Shown here in pieces: positions 44,112 to 57,860 of a stretch of 64,000 nucleotides of DNA; position 1 is the first letter of the stretch, and each line of letters begins with the position of its first letter. The notes below the pieces were generated by a model. That model saw nothing but the letters and a program-made list of their open reading frames with translations, was not told the DNA's origin and did not search any database. This stretch comes from Panaeolus papilionaceus (Eukaryota > Basidiomycota > Agaricomycetes > Agaricales). The DNA is taken from the NCBI GenBank assembly GCA_015501605.1, contig JADNRZ010000043.1, positions 1 through 64,000 of the forward strand, written 5' to 3'. Position numbers and translations under genes: made by a program.

Positions 44112-44341
44112 GCGCGTATTGATGTATTAGATAGTATTTAGACTACTTGTACATGTTGAATGTGTAGACTTCAGTTCTAAATACATTGGTAAACTGCCAA
44201 CCTTTTTGCTTGTCCTCGCTGCGCTCTTCACCTCCACTTTATTGCGTCTTCGAAGAATAATATCATCATTCTCATGCCCTATCGTACATCGTAACAATTC
44301 TTTGACTCATATTATCTTCCTATCTCTGCCCACCGTGAAGA

Positions 44342-47132
44342 TTAACCATCAACTTTAATCCCACTCGTCGTCGCATTCCTCCCACCCGCACCCCGGGGTT
44401 CAAAATTAAGCTTGCTTGTCATCGTGCCATTCGGGAACCTCATCTCTGGGTTCTTACTAACGTCAACTGCACCAGTGGCAGGTGCGAACCACCATAGAGT
44501 GGTGATGCCAACTGGGAAGGTGTATTTGGCCTTGCGTGGTGTATTAGCAATCATACAATAAATGTGATCAACATAGAGATGAAATGACGACGCACCTGCA
44601 TCCCTCTAAACTCGATCGTCGTAGTCACAGGTTGCGGGTTCCACCCACTCGAAGCGTTATCATTCCCTGTATACGGCGATCGTTCAAAAAATCTAACCAA
44701 ACGGCTCAAATCATGATATCGCTACTCACAATTCAAAACCACAATAGAGTACTGCAACCACTCCGCTGAGCTCGTGCGCTGCGTCACATACGCGCCTACG
44801 CGAAGTGCCCAGCCGAGGTTGCCGCCTACTGAGACGCCGATGCGTTGACCGAAGGGTCCGCCGGCGTCTTTTGGGAGGATAGCTTTGGAGGCTTGGGCCA
44901 TGGAGTAGACTGTGCGTTTGGGGGTGATATCAAAGTATATGAGAAAATAAATGAGTCTGGAAGGCAATGGCAGAAACTGGAGGGAGGTGGGGAACGCACA
45001 TTCCTGATTCAGCGAATAGCTTCCATCGCTGTTGATAGTGACGAGCGCGCGGCAGCCTGGACCGCCACAGCTGTTTGTACCTGGGTACTTGGGGTTGCCG
45101 TTGCCGTCGAGTGCAAGGTTCCACATGAGGCCCTGGTGAGGTGGATGTTTTAGTTAGACAGACGAAGGAGAGTGTAGGATGTTGTTGAGAGGTGAAGTAC
45201 CGTTTGGGAATTGTGCTCGAGGCTTCCGATCCATCTGAATGACGGTGAAGGTGGATTGAGGATCGAGTGAGATTTTTAAGAAGAAATATGACGCACAGAT
45301 TATCCATGTACCACTGCCGACGTTTAAAGATACATGAGCGTTTTGCAAGGGGGAATTCAAGAGAAGACATACTTTCATATCTGACCACCAGTCGGAGCCA
45401 AAAGTGCCTGAGCACTCTGTGAAATAAATCCCCTGTAGTACCGTACCGCGAAAGGCATCGCAAGTTAGCATATCCGAGTCGATACAAGTTCAAGAGTGAG
45501 ATCATCACCTTCGATGGATACGCATTATGGAATATGTCCTGATTTGCGACAGACCCAGCGTAGCAGTGAAACGAAACGCCAGCGAAGGCGTTACTGTACC
45601 CGTTCATCTAGATATGATCGCCGTCGTTACCTGCTTTACACATCAAGAAGAAGTACCAGAACAGAACGCACGAGTTGAACGGGATAGCTGGATGCGGTGT
45701 CCCAGTTATGCTATTACACCAAACGTCGCCATTAGTACCTTTACCCTAATAAATAAATGCATAGAGTAAACCCTCACCTCGTATCCTATAATCTTGACAC
45801 CCGAAAGCCCATTCGAATCCAACAGCGATCGAAGGGCAGTCGCAATTTTACCTTCGATGTCAGGGGTCATTTTACACGTCGGGTAAGTGGGGTTACTGTT
45901 CTGGGGCTCATTCTGAAGGGCGATTTATCAAGAGCATGGGTGTGAGCTGAATTCGAGGAAAAAGAAGAGTCTTGCATACCTGAACAGAAACCGCGTAGAC
46001 AGGCAAGCCCTGGTTTTGGAATCCTTGGACGGCTTTGAGGAGGTACGTCGCATCTGAGTGTGTACAGCATTATAGGTTAACATGTGCACTCAAAAAGACC
46101 ATAAAACGCACATTGAGCCGCATACTGAGACTTGAACGTCCCTCCGTTCATCGTGCCGCTATCTTTCATCCATCCGGGCTGTCAGCGTTCGGGAATATGG
46201 ACAATTAGTAAGCAATTCAGGTGCGTGGGTTATGGGGAGCAGCTTACTGGCGACCATGGAACCAGCTGGAGTCTCAGATTGTTGTTACGGGACTTTATAT
46301 CCTTCAGCACCGAAAACACATAGGAAGGTATCTTGTTGATGTTGAAATTGTTGAATGAAGTGTCGCCTGATGTGTCATCGAGGGAGTATTCTAGGATTTG
46401 TGTTAGAAGACATACGAGGCGAGGCGGGAAAATGACACATGGAGAAAGTCTAGCTTACCTCCAGCTGAGAAATCTGACGCTCCAATTGGGACACGAATAA
46501 AGTTGAGTCCTGCTGCGTTGGCGGCGTAGGTAGGGCTGAAGAGATAGTTCATGAGATTGTTATAATTCCCCGAGTTCTTGCTCTGATGATGCGGATGAGT
46601 TAGTGTTTCCTGATTGAGAGATGCCAGATGCGAGAGGGGTACCATACCTTCAGATTGCTCAGAAGCAGCGCAGAGGAGTCAGCTATAGATCGTCGAGTCA
46701 GCTCCATATCAAATCTTGAATAAAGGCTACAGAGAGAGAGAAACTTACTCAAAGATGCACCAAACCCAGCGATGGATTGATACTTGGTCCCATCCTTGAT
46801 GACAATGTCAGCGTCGCCTATCGCCCCTGGGCTAGCAAAGTTTATGGGACTACTCAAACTCAATGAGGTGAAGAGTTTTGAGCGATCCCATGTCGTTTGC
46901 CACTATGCACATATGAGTTTGAAAGTGATACGAAATGTGACAGGAGACGTCGTGCACATAAGATGAGGAGAGAAGAGAAGAGAAGAGAAGAGAAGAACGA
47001 TGAGCAAAAGTAAAGTCAGATCGACATGCAAATCAAAGAAGACGAGGCCCTTACGATATCCCAAATCTGCTGTGCGCCGCAAAGGCCGCCAGCGTAGAGT
47101 AAGACCAGCAAGGATATGTTCTTTGAGTGCAT
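44342..47132 (-). CDS. Secreted GH30 endo-beta-1,6-glucanase, 543 aa
   Basis: Seventeen exons join in frame from ATG 47,132 to the stop at 44,342, including exons of 17, 34, 35 and 39 bp. Residues 1-20 are a signal peptide (MHSKNISLLVLLYAGGLCGA), so the enzyme is secreted. GH30 hallmarks follow in order: GFGASLTDSSALLLSN, LNFIRVPIGASDFS, LQLVPWSPPGWMK, the acid/base Glu in VSVQNEPQNSNPTYP, GYEHNWD, FAGVSFHCYAG, the nucleophile Glu in YFTECSGTF, and GLMWNLALD. The C-terminal beta-sandwich completes the family's usual length. The enzyme hydrolyses beta-1,6-glucan (pustulan-like) in fungal walls; self-wall remodelling or attack on other fungi are both possible. Closest alternative is another GH30 specificity. 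Confidence 0.9.
46966..46997. repeat. GAGAA microsatellite in intron 1 of the glucanase gene
   Basis: About six GAGAA units in tandem. Intron 1 is 153 bp, longer than the gene's other introns. Confidence 0.8.
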
Positions 47133-48934
47133 GATGGCCCTTCTTGACGAAACAAGATGCACAATGTGGGTTGAGCTCTGAAGGTAGCTGGGTTTTTATA
47201 ACAAGCAAATAGCAGGTTTTAAAAGTCGGATAAATAGGCCGGCATTGAAGCAGAGGGGGCAAGTCCTTGTGGTCGTATATCTGAAGGGCATGGGCCAGTG
47301 ATCAGGAGGGTGCTTCCAGGTGATCCCATCGCCTTGAGGTAGATTGGGGTCATGCAGCAGGAATTCCCAATCGAATCTAGGCGAAGGGCCTAGGAGAAGG
47401 TGTAGATGCTCAGCAAAGGCGAAATGTAGGCTCCTTTGTCCGAGAGCCGGATGGGAACTCGTGCGTTGGTTCGGTCACTAGTACCAGACACCTGGGGAAA
47501 GCGCACTTAAGACCCGTGTTGACAGAAACTGCTTGCTGCGATGGCAGAACATCATTAGGGGCGCTGTGCAGTTGAGTAATTCCGAATTGAGACGATGGGT
47601 TGAATAAAGGGAAGTTGAATCTCTGTTCAGATTATCAAGCAGGCGTATCATCTGGCTGTTGGTTGAACATAACCTCGGGAGTCAATTACGAAACCAGAAG
47701 CCGGCAGATCACGCGAGATTATCGGAATAGAAGCCTAGTGTCAGTGTTGAGCATAGATTCGACGACGCCTGAGTATCTGCTCTCTCATATAAGTACAAGA
47801 ATACCAATGCCAATCGGATTATCTGGATGCTGGTGCACTAAGCCACAGCGTAACTGTGGACGAGAGACCAAGACCCGGATATCTCCCTGTGGGTTGCTCT
47901 ATTGAAGAGGTATACACCAGCTGCGCTACGTCAGTTCTCAAAGCAAATGAAAGTTCAAGGACTATGCTTCCCGAAATCGCACACGCTAGAGGGCCGTGAT
48001 AATGGCTCTGAGCTGGCATGGATGTTCCGACTCCGTTTCAGAGGCTCATGTGGGGTGCCGAAAGGACCATTCGGGAGAAAGACCATTAATGAAAAAGATC
48101 CTTCATTCGCTGTTATTTTAAGCTGAGGTCATTGGAAGTGTCGACTGATAAACGAGTAAATTGAATTTCGTGGTGGTGCCCAGGTGGTGCGGAAGCGAAC
48201 CAGGTCATGTGGCTCCGGCAACTTAAAAACATATGGGTGCGGGAATTGCCGGAATACCAATCTAATCTTATCTGGAGTAACGGCCGACGGCCGACGAGAG
48301 CTTCGATAGTGCTTCAAGCTCAAACTTCAGGTCACATTCATTCCATTCCATGCCTGTCTGTCAAGTAGAACAGATCTGCCGTTGGTTATGATACAAATCC
48401 GAATGATAAGGCAGCTAAATAACCACATCACCATGAGCATTCGACAAGGCAAACCCTTGGACTTTCCGTTCGTACACCCGCCCTTTTATTAAACATACGG
48501 TTGCTTTCAATATCAAAATCAGGCGGGATCAAGCATACCATCAGCTGAGACTCACTAACAGGCTTGTTTTGTCCACTGTCATTCAACATCTCGGTGCCAC
48601 AACTGTCCGCCCGTTCATCCCGTTACTAATTCGGCAATCACCCCTTAATCACCTTGCAAACGCCCTGATCTCCCAGATGAGTACCAGAGAAGGATATCCC
48701 AGGGGCAATGGAAGCCGCATGGTCACCATCTAGGCCATTATAACTTGGCATAAACATAGCCTTTCTGACATACATATAACGACCAGCATATCCTTGTCTT
48801 CTGCCCTTTCGTCGCTGCCATGTCCACGGATTGAATAACAACTCTCGTTTCCCAATACTATCTGTCACACTACTCCTACGACCCGCCAATCCGTCTATAT
48901 CCTTCCATACTTGCAATCTTTGACTTGAAGAACG
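47133..48934. other. Gene-free 1.8-kb stretch
   Basis: Divergent upstream region of the glucanase and the DUF6534 gene. Several short ORFs lack codon or splice support. A small GCCGACGGCCGACG repeat lies near 48,282. No RNA gene seen. Confidence 0.5.
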
Positions 48935-51323
48935 ATGAAGGCAACGTTGGGTAACACGGTTGGTGCGGCTTTTCTCGGTCTCGTCGCCGCTTCCATGTAC
49001 GTCGTATTTAAGCCACAATCACTGTCAAATTCACTGCCCAGAAACTTAACGAATTAACATCCATCTCCACATCTCTGGCTTAGTCTCTTTGGTGTCACTG
49101 CAATCCAAGTCTACATCTACTACCACAACTACCCCAAAGACTGGAGGTTACAGAAAATTACGGTGCGTTCAATTTCTCCGACTCTGTCAGCGGGCTGCTG
49201 GCAATGGCAGTCATCGTTCCTATGCATGCGGCTCATCCACATTTCCCCCTCAGGTCGGCCTGCTTCTGTAAGCAAGTGTCTCCTCACTGTCAACTCCGCT
49301 CCATATCCTCATACATAATACTTGAATTTAATTGACTCCGATAGCCTTCTCGACGCTTTCCATCTATCACTTACGGTGCACGTGGTGTATCATTATTTGA
49401 TTACCAACTTCGGAGATTTAGAGGCTCAGAAGGATGTGGTCTGGTGTGTCGGTTTACCTGTAGTTTTTCAGAAAAGTTCTCATTATGAAACTGCGATCGT
49501 ATAGGAGCTTTAAGGTGTGAAGACACAGTATACCTTCCTTGACGCGTGTTGATACATTTGAATTGGATCAGTTGCAAATTGTCATTAATGTGCGTCCACG
49601 TCTACCTAGCTCCCTCTCATGATCCAAATCTCACACCTTACCAGATAATCATCGTTCTCGTCGTACAAGGGTCAGCCCCTCCCCCTCCCTGCATCCCCTT
49701 CCTCTTCTCACAAACAATGACCTCATCCAGTCTATACGGCATCCGCATTTACAAACGTACGCCCCTACCTTCTCATCATTCTCTAACTATTGCGCTTAGC
49801 TTACCGGATGTAACCAGTGGGGAAGAACTTTTCCAAAATTTGGCCTATATTCACGGTAAGCAAGCCCAGAATGTATCGATTTGCACCCGACTCACCACTC
49901 TGACATTTCCATTGGTCTCGCAGTCATTTATTATTCTTGGCGGATATAGTAAGCCCTGTTTCATTTGAGCGTTCGATTCTATGCGATCCGTAGATATATT
50001 GATGGTTGACCTTGTATTACAGTCGTTGGTATCCGTAAGTGTTCCGTCCAGTCAAACAGGATTTCGAGAGTGATATTGATATCATTTATTTACAGTACTC
50101 GCCGTCGAAACGTACGTTACATCTGAATTTTTTTTCGTCGCTTGGACATCGAATTGATACCATGACTCCAGGTACAAAGCCGACACATTCGCAGCAATTC
50201 ATAAAATGACCGTACGTCCCTTTCCTACCCTGCCCTGATGCGTTCTAATACGCCCTAACACCTCACCCAGTGGATAATCTTCACCTCCTTTGCCATCGCA
50301 ACGGCGATCGACATCGTCATCGCTATGGCTATTTGCTACTACCTCAACCGAAGTACGTCCTATATGTTCGATCGGTGCGAGGCTCTTCTATTTCCTCACG
50401 TTATCGCATCTGCTGACCTGCTATTTTCATAGAACGAACAGTAAAATATTTACCATTATGAAATATGTTATCATCTCAGGATTCGCAACAAGGTAAGATA
50501 TTCGACCTAACTCGATTCCTCGCTCGGGCTTCATTTTACTGACATAACGTTAACGTTGACTAGCGCCTGTTCTCTTTCGGCACTAATAGCGGTACGGTCA
50601 ATCTACCATCAAATCCTAGTGCATTATACTAAATGTAAACAGCTAGCAACTATGCCAGATACACTAGTCTTCCTCGGGATCGAATTTCTTCTCACAAAAT
50701 GTACGATCCCCATCCAGTGCTCCATTCCATATATCAAAGGACTAACTGTCGTTTCCCTCAAGTGTACATCAATAGCTACATCGCGTTGTACGTTCGTCCT
50801 TCTTCCACTGCTTCCTCTCCTCATCCTATGATATCCCAGGCTCAACGCACGCAACCACCTCCGCGACAAAGAATACTCGCGCTCAATGAGCATTTCAAAA
50901 ATGATCAATATCCAATCAGGCGTCACAAGAGGAGACGGGGAGGACGATTATAGGCTGGATAGTATTGAGAGTCCTAACAAGGTGGGTTTTATCGTCTACA
51001 GTGCCAGTGCAAATCAAATGCTGATAACTTGAATTCCATTGACTGGGAATTGTACTTGACGATGCAGAACTCCTCATTATCACCTACACCGTTCCTCAAC
51101 TCGAGTGATCGTAGCGATTATGGCTCTAGACGGGGGAGTAAAGCTCATCCGTCGGAGGTGCACCAGACTCAGTCGCATCTTGGGGTAGGTTTTTCGCCAA
51201 CACCACCATGGAAAACTATGAATAATGCTGATGCATTTGGTTTTTTTGTAGATCGTTGTACATACGACACAGGAACGAACCTATGATGAAGATATTGAGA
51301 GGGGTGCGCCGAGAGCGGTATAG
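48935..51323 (+). CDS. DUF6534 seven-helix membrane protein
   Basis: Many very short exons. The clear ones are 48,935-48,996, 49,084-49,162, 49,254-49,267, 49,345-49,443, then about ten more to the stop TAG at 51,321-51,323. Family landmarks appear in order: an N-terminal helix GAAFLGLVAAS, VYIYYHNYPKDW after helix 1, the LLDAFHLSLTVHVVYHYLITNFGD segment (as LLDAFHLSLTVHVVYHYLIT), a helix IIIVLVVQ, then WIIFTSFAIATAIDIVIAM, the loop RTNSKIFTIMKYVI, LATMPDTLVFLGIEF and LNARNHLRD. These match the DUF6534 membrane proteins that are expanded in Agaricomycetes and have no known ligand. Junctions between 49,444 and 49,800 are not resolved, so exact length (about 330-370 aa) is uncertain. Confidence 0.75.
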
Positions 51324-52546
51324 AATAAACATTGTTTTTTTTTTTTTTGCTGTTACTTGTTCTTCGTCGCACGCTGTACTGTAATCTGGGTCTCAATATT
51401 TGTATTTGTATCTTTAGCTAATGGGCATAGCGACGTCGACGGGGTACGCTGATGATCAAGTGTGTTTGTCTGGAATATGGTTCTTGGGGTTCCGCCCTTT
51501 CCCGATGATCGTACTTTTGTGAATAAGACCTGCGGTGGTTATTGGACAGTAAAAGCTTCGAAATGGTACTTTAAAGTCACATGTCTCGTATACTAAATTC
51601 ACTGGCTTGATTAGCAAGAAAATCATGAAGAGAGGTGGTGACCTGCTATGTAGTCATCCAATGCTGATTAAAGCCAGGAGAATTACGGGCTGTCCTTCTA
51701 CATTTTCAGATCCAACGTTGACAGGAGTTGTCAAGCATTCGGGACGATTCGTACTCTCTGTCAGAGCTCTGTCCCCATGCCTATCCCTATCATTCGGAAG
51801 GAGTCGGAGGATTCTACTGGTTAGGAGAGTTTTCCTATCAATTATGCAACAGAGCTATTCGAGGGACCCACTGAGCACGCTCTCTGATTTGACGGACAAC
51901 TCAAAACTCCTCGACTCAAGAATAGCTACTGACTGCGTCCGGGTATTCATCCGACCGGAAATAGCCGGTCGTGGATGCCAAGCGAAAGCTCATCGCGGCG
52001 TATGGTGTCGTTTGCCTAAACCTCAACGCTGCTTTTACTTAGTAATATCCCAAGCATCAATTCAATTCGTTGTGTCGCCTCCTGTTATAGGAAAAAGAAT
52101 CCAGGAGGGTCGATCGCTAGAATATCTGACAAATGAGGGTTAAATTACAATGCAGGTGCGCACAGCTTTTCAAGTTTCGTTCTCAGAACCATCGATGCAT
52201 TCCTCTGATCTTGAAAAGTGACTTGCCAACCCACGGGGAAACGAGGATCCTTGTGTCAGTGACAATGGCGCGATGACAGATAAATGCAGCGTCACATGAG
52301 GCGATGATGAATATTATCATTATCATGCAGCGTCGTCGGCTGCGATTGAGGTTTATAAATGAGGAAACGCTTTATCAGCCACAACGTCGCGTCTGAATCT
52401 ACCCCGCGGTAGAACACAATACACTCGTGAATCTTCTTCGACGCTTACATCCTGAAGACTATTTTATTTGCGCCCCGAGTAACCTAGGCTCCTGAATCAC
52501 GGACTCCAATTCTTGTCTCACAACTCGTCTCTTCTCATCTTCCGTC
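51324..52546. other. Gene-free 1.2-kb stretch
   Basis: Holds a T-run at 51,331-51,348 after the DUF6534 stop and the promoter of the transaldolase gene. An uninterrupted 178-codon frame at 51,607-52,143 has no domain, start context or splice signals and is not called. Confidence 0.5.
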
Positions 52547-53955
52547 ATGTCCCAGCAAACCGCACTCGACGTTCTGCGGGCTTCAGGAGTTATTGTCGCA
52601 TCAGATGGCGCAGAATATCATAGTGAGCATATGCAGGCGTTTTAGTTAACGACTCTCCTTTTCAAACCACGTTTATCCGATAGAAATAGCCCAATATGAC
52701 CCCATTGATGCAACGACCAACCCATCTCTGGTCTACGCAGCGGTTTCAAAACCAGAGTACTCACAGCTGGTCGACGAAGCCATCCAATTCGCTCAAACAA
52801 GATTACCTTCTGGATCCACAGAGGCGCTCACCCAGCTAGCGCTTGATCGACTTGTAGGTCTAGACTACTTTGACGTTTTATAAACCCCATCACCGCCTAC
52901 TCCACGACGGGCTTGCTGATGTTATCAGCAAGTTGCGTGCAACCCAGCTAATATTATCTTATTCCCTAAATTTTAAATATGTCTTCTCGTTCTCGGATTA
53001 CTAATACATCTTTATTTATCCCCAGCTCGTTCAAGTCGGAGCAAACATCCTCGATCTTATTCCGGGAAGGGTCTCCTTATCTATCGATCCCCGACTCGGC
53101 TATTCCACCAATAACATCGTCAACAAAGCCCATGCTCTCATCTCCCTCGTTGAAGAGCTCAAAATCCCCCGAGGTCGCGTTCTCATGAAGATCCCCGCAA
53201 CAGCGGAAGGCATCGCAGCTGCCCACATCCTCGAAAAGGGGGACGAAACCCACTCCCCGATCCACACTAACCTCACTCTCATATTCAGTCTCGTGCAAGC
53301 TATCGCATGTGCACAGGCAGGGGCGACAGTCGTGTCGCCTTTCATCGGACGCGTCAAAGACTGGTGGCACGTTCGTTCCGTGGAAGCTGGGATCCCCGAA
53401 GGATTAACCAATCAGCCGCTGTCGGAGCATCCGGGTATTCTGCTAGTGCATCGTATTCGGAACGCCTACCACAAGTTTGGGTATAGCACGCAGATCATGG
53501 CAGCGGGTTTCAGGAAAGTGGAGGAGATTGTGGAGTTGGGGTGGTCAGGGAGAGAGGGTGCGGCAGATTTTATGACTCTTCCGCCTGAGCTTCTGGATGG
53601 ATTGAAGAATAGACCTGGGCAGGTCGAGATACCATGGGTGTTCAAGCCAGAACTGGAGGCAGAAGCAACGGTGCCTAGGTATTATACAGAAGGGGGTCAG
53701 TCTGCGCAGGGTCTGGATCTATTCAGGCGTCATTCGGAGGAGGAGGGTATTTCACTCGATAAGGTTCCTGAAGGGCTGGAAAAGTTTTCCGTTGACCACG
53801 TCAAGCTGGAAGGACGTGTTCGTTCGTTGTTGGAGAGCTCACTCCCGAGAGCCAAATCGCCGACGCGGCCGTTATCAAAGCTCAACAAACCAACTCATAC
53901 GAGGGGGCTAAGTGGCGATACGGGCGCTCCTCGAAGAAGCGTGCAAGTGAATTGA
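52547..53955 (+). CDS. Transaldolase-like protein with C-terminal extension, 391 aa
   Basis: Exons 52,547-52,622, 52,684-52,853 and 53,026-53,955 join in frame. Transaldolase moves a dihydroxyacetone unit between sugar phosphates in the non-oxidative pentose phosphate pathway. Visible signatures: DATTNPSLVYAA (about residues 33-44), the Schiff-base Lys in VLMKIPATAEGI (about 134), and NLTLIFSLVQAIACAQAGAT followed by SPFIGRVKDWW. The Lys motif is usually KIASTWEG, so the active-site surroundings differ. The protein exceeds the usual 320-335 residues by about 60, with a Ser/Arg/Thr-rich disordered tail. It is probably a paralogue of the housekeeping enzyme. Cytosolic: no signal peptide. Confidence 0.85.
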
Positions 53956-55611
53956 GTCCGTAATTCGGTTTGTCGAGAACGTTCAACCACGCTACTGTCA
54001 CGCTGCTCCACAACTATTGAATTCAAGAGATTCTATCGTTTTCATTTTGCCTGTCTTCCATGAGTAAAATGAATGGTAGATTGAAGTATTACTCCACGTA
54101 CTTTACTTGGAATAGACGAAAAGTACCCATGAAAACAATGAAATGCATAGATTGCAAGTCTTGTGCACGTCAATGACCTTTCCATGAGAAGCGCGCTTGG
54201 CAGGTTTGATTGGTTTGGGGGGTATTTTACGAAAACCAGGGCTGCTCTTGAATGCAAACTAACTAATTTTCATTGGACAACAAGAGCTTGTCAATGCTCG
54301 TGGCACCCCAGAAGAGCCCCTGAATAGCAGAATGGATTCAATGGAAAAAGGGATTGTTCGGGAAGCTCAGGCCCCAGGGCGAATGAAGGAATTCAATTAA
54401 ATTCTTTGACGTGCGTCATCCTCACGTTGGTGCGGCGGCGGCGTGATTACGCGTTTTCCTCGATGTCGTCCATCATCTCTCAACGTGGTTTAGCCCACAT
54501 GGTCGACGCATGGTTGTGACGTGTAAGAACGCGACCGAGAAAGAAAGGCGGCTTTTGGCGCTGATTATTATCAGTGACTTTTGACGCTGAGGGTGGCGAA
54601 TAGGAATTAGGCGATGGGAAGAACATGACGTGGTCAAAAAAAATGAGAAGGTTTTCCATGGAAAAGGGGGTGACAAGTTAAACACGTTATTAAATACGTT
54701 CTGAGTATAATAATATATCATTCGGGATGTCGTGGATGCAGAAGTACTTACTGGACAATGTCTGAATCTCCGGCCTCCGCTTCTGTGAGTCTGGGCTGTG
54801 AACCATTCAAATGCTAACCATTGGACGTCGGTGAGAAAGCCGCGACTTATAATAGAACAGATATCACTTGTTCTGGTCATGTTAGACTGGGAATGTTCCG
54901 TTATATCATAAGACGATGTGGGCTCCAAAGGCAAAGAGTTTCGAGAAGGAGCGATAGAGACAGCAGGAATGCCACTAATCATGACGCCGACAAGAAAACA
55001 ATAATCAGGGCTTCAGGGTTGCTCGCGTGTTGAGATCTGTGCGCGTGAAAGTCGCGTGAAGTAAAAAACATACATGAATGATATCATTGTTGAATTCATG
55101 GGTTCAGCATTTATCATGTCGTGAGAATGTCACTAGCTGATGAAGGCATAAAAAGAGGGGGAATAACGAAGCGAGAAGATGGCGGAGTGGAGTAAGTGTG
55201 GTGGTCACAGAGAAGCCGTTGACGGAGTGAGAGACAAGCCATAAAAAAAACATGAAAACATATCAATGCGTATGTTTTTTTGATTGTGCCTGATGGGTTT
55301 ACAGTATTATCTTATCTTATATTTGTCCATCTTCCCATCATGAACAAGGGCCAGAACAAGCCTAGACTGTTTTTTTATGCTTTGCCCTTTACACACAACC
55401 GGCGAAAGATCTGGTGGCACAACTTGAACCGGACGCTCGTCCTCCGTCTTCATACAATCAACCCCCAGGCTTTTTAACCCTGCCACTGGGAACCTTGGTA
55501 CGGCAAACCTGACAACAGGTACCTCAGCAGTCATTCACTGACATTTTATACCCGGTCTGTTTAGTACCACCACCTTTCCACTCTTTCCATTATACTTCCC
55601 CTAACCCCTCA
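53956..55611. other. Gene-free 1.7-kb stretch
   Basis: A minus-strand frame at about 54,473-54,982 is Ser/Thr-rich without a recognisable domain. CT-rich sequence at 55,550-55,605 precedes the next ATG. Nothing else supported. Confidence 0.45.
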
Positions 55612-57860
55612 ATGGAGGTTTTCAATCCAAAAATCCTCGACGCTTGTATACGGGATGTCTCCTCCTATTTATCCGACAATCAAAAAGTCGACTTGCTCCT
55701 ATACGCTATGCGCTGTCTGCAGATAGAAAGGTGTGTAATCCCAATGCGTCCATTTGTCATGTTTGCGCGTTTGCTCAGGAAACGCTTCCAGTCGCTCTAG
55801 AACCGTAATCGAGAACGCCATCCAGTCCTGCCTTCAAATATCGACTCTCAGCTCGGAAAACATAGCGAAGGCCAGAATACTGCGTGCAAGGGCTAGGCAT
55901 GCAACGGGGTCGTATTTGGGGGCACAGGAAGGTGAGTACTTTTTTCTACTCTTAAAGGACATCCACCATCCACTCCGCTCAAGGAAGTGTTTGGTTTGTC
56001 TCTTCCTCGCACAAGCACTAAGATTTGAATATGCGTGTAGATCTTCAGGCTGCACTGGCTGCCGAACCTGACAATCCCGAGGCAAAAGCACTGCTTCATC
56101 AGCGATCGGTGACGGTTGAGAAGGTAGTTTTCCGACCATCGCTGCCTCGTTCCACGGTCTAGAGCTTACTGTGTCTATTTCTCTCTCTGTAGCTCCTTTC
56201 ACCCTTACCCAGAACTAAGGAGCGTATCTCCATTGAAATATGGAGGGAGATAGCCTTGTATCTTCCCAGACGCGACCTCCAAGCCCTTCTCTTCGTCCCA
56301 CATGCCATTTCAAGGATTGCTAGTCAGCTTCTATTCGCAGAGCTTGACCTACACTTCACGTCACCCTCTGAGGTTGACGACACTTATACAGACCCGTGGC
56401 ATGCTGATAGAGAGACGTCGGCAAAGCATGAAGACAACCGACACGCCCAGCGGTCCGCGGACATCTTGACACGAATAATTGTTGATACAGCCTTTGCTAG
56501 CTCTGTGAAGACGCTGCGGATATACGCCTCTAGTCGTGACAAAGAGTCTTCCCTGGCGTTCCAGACAGGTGAGGAATCATCACATCGTCGTTTGTAACCG
56601 AACTAACTTTCATTACAAGGTATGCTCACGAACGCATTACCCAAACTTCTTAATCTCCGTAACGTGCATCTATCCGCGTCAAGCGACGCCATCTCTCAAG
56701 TTCTGCGGATCTTGCAAACAACATGTCCTCGATTACGAGGCCTATCGTTGCAGTAAGCGTCGCTCTATCCTTCCATCTTATCATTCTGACATTCAGCATC
56801 AGCTCACCCGATGGCGCTGCTGATCTGAGCTTCATGGACCTACAATACCTCAACGACTTCTGCTACTCCACTATCGGTGGTGGTCCTTCAACTCTCCATA
56901 GCGTAATCCATCACCTACGACCATCTCTTCGCACGATTGCGCTCGTTAACCCACACCCATCGCCATCATGGACGTTCCCCGCCACGATGCTCTCTATTCG
57001 AAACCTCACCTCCATCATCTTCAAAGGACATTTCTCAGCCAGCAGCAACGACTTCACCGAGATCCTCACTAACGGTCGACAATTAGAAACACTCAGTCTG
57101 ACATGTGGCATGCTAGAATGTTCCACCGCATCGAGCCAATTCCGGAGCGTAATCCACGACGGCCATGCACTGCCTTTCCTCCGAAACTTTGCGTTTGCAG
57201 TCAACTGCGTCGGACGGAGGACCGTCGATCGAGAGCTCTTCCCGGCCATCGCTGAGTTCCTACGGGGACGGAAGCAACTGCAGACGCTGTCACTCGTAGC
57301 GTATGATGAAGCCGTGCAGCGTGCCGTTGGTCTAGACGCTGCGGTATGGGGAGTCTTGCCTTCACTTGAAGGCCTCAAGGGTCTCAAGATCACGTACCCT
57401 GGCGATCTATCGCCTGGTCTGGCGTCGTGGCTCATACCCCGGAGTGTTCTAGCCCTAACATTATGCATGGACCAGAACACGCCTGCGCGCGATCCAGTTC
57501 CTTTCCTTAACGTAAGTGATAGCAAATGACAACTTGACAGCGCTTCGCATTCTGACTTTTCCCTTCCCTTTGTAGCAACTCCGACATGGAGTCCCACAGT
57601 CGCTGCGTTTCGTGAGTTTACCGGACTTTAATCTTCGCCACGTGAATATCATTCTCGAGCACGGCTTCTCGATGGTACGGGTGCTCCGAGTTGGGGGAGT
57701 CTACTGGACGGTGTCCAGGAAGCGAACATCAGGGGGGGCTGTTACTGCAGAGGGTGAACAGTGGCCGAAACGGAGAGCGATATATCACGCGAAGGAATGG
57801 CTGGAGTGGCTTGGTTGTGAAGATGCGATGGTGCGGGATTTCACGGGCGTTTCAGAATAG
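55612..57860 (+). CDS. F-box protein with N-terminal TPR-like helices, 616 aa
   Basis: Exons 55,612-55,730, 55,792-55,931, 56,041-56,123, 56,193-56,568, 56,620-56,752, 56,797-57,511 and 57,576-57,860 join in frame. The first about 105 residues are helical with a TPR-like unit (ARARHATGSYLGAQEDLQAA in part, then AEPDNPEAKALL). The F-box-like motif follows (ERISIEIWREIALYLPRRDL in part; about residues 124-150). The rest is a leucine-rich, repeat-like domain (LPKLLNLRNVHLSA, LRTIALVNP, LETLSLTCGML). This is a common Agaricomycete layout: the F-box would bind Skp1 in an SCF ubiquitin ligase and the repeats would bind a substrate. The start of exon 6 could be 56,803 instead. Confidence 0.75.

Noticed and set aside
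51607..52143. Uninterrupted 178-codon plus-strand frame
   Set aside because: Poor start context, odd composition, no domain, and no splice signals; looks like chance in a 1.2-kb intergenic region.
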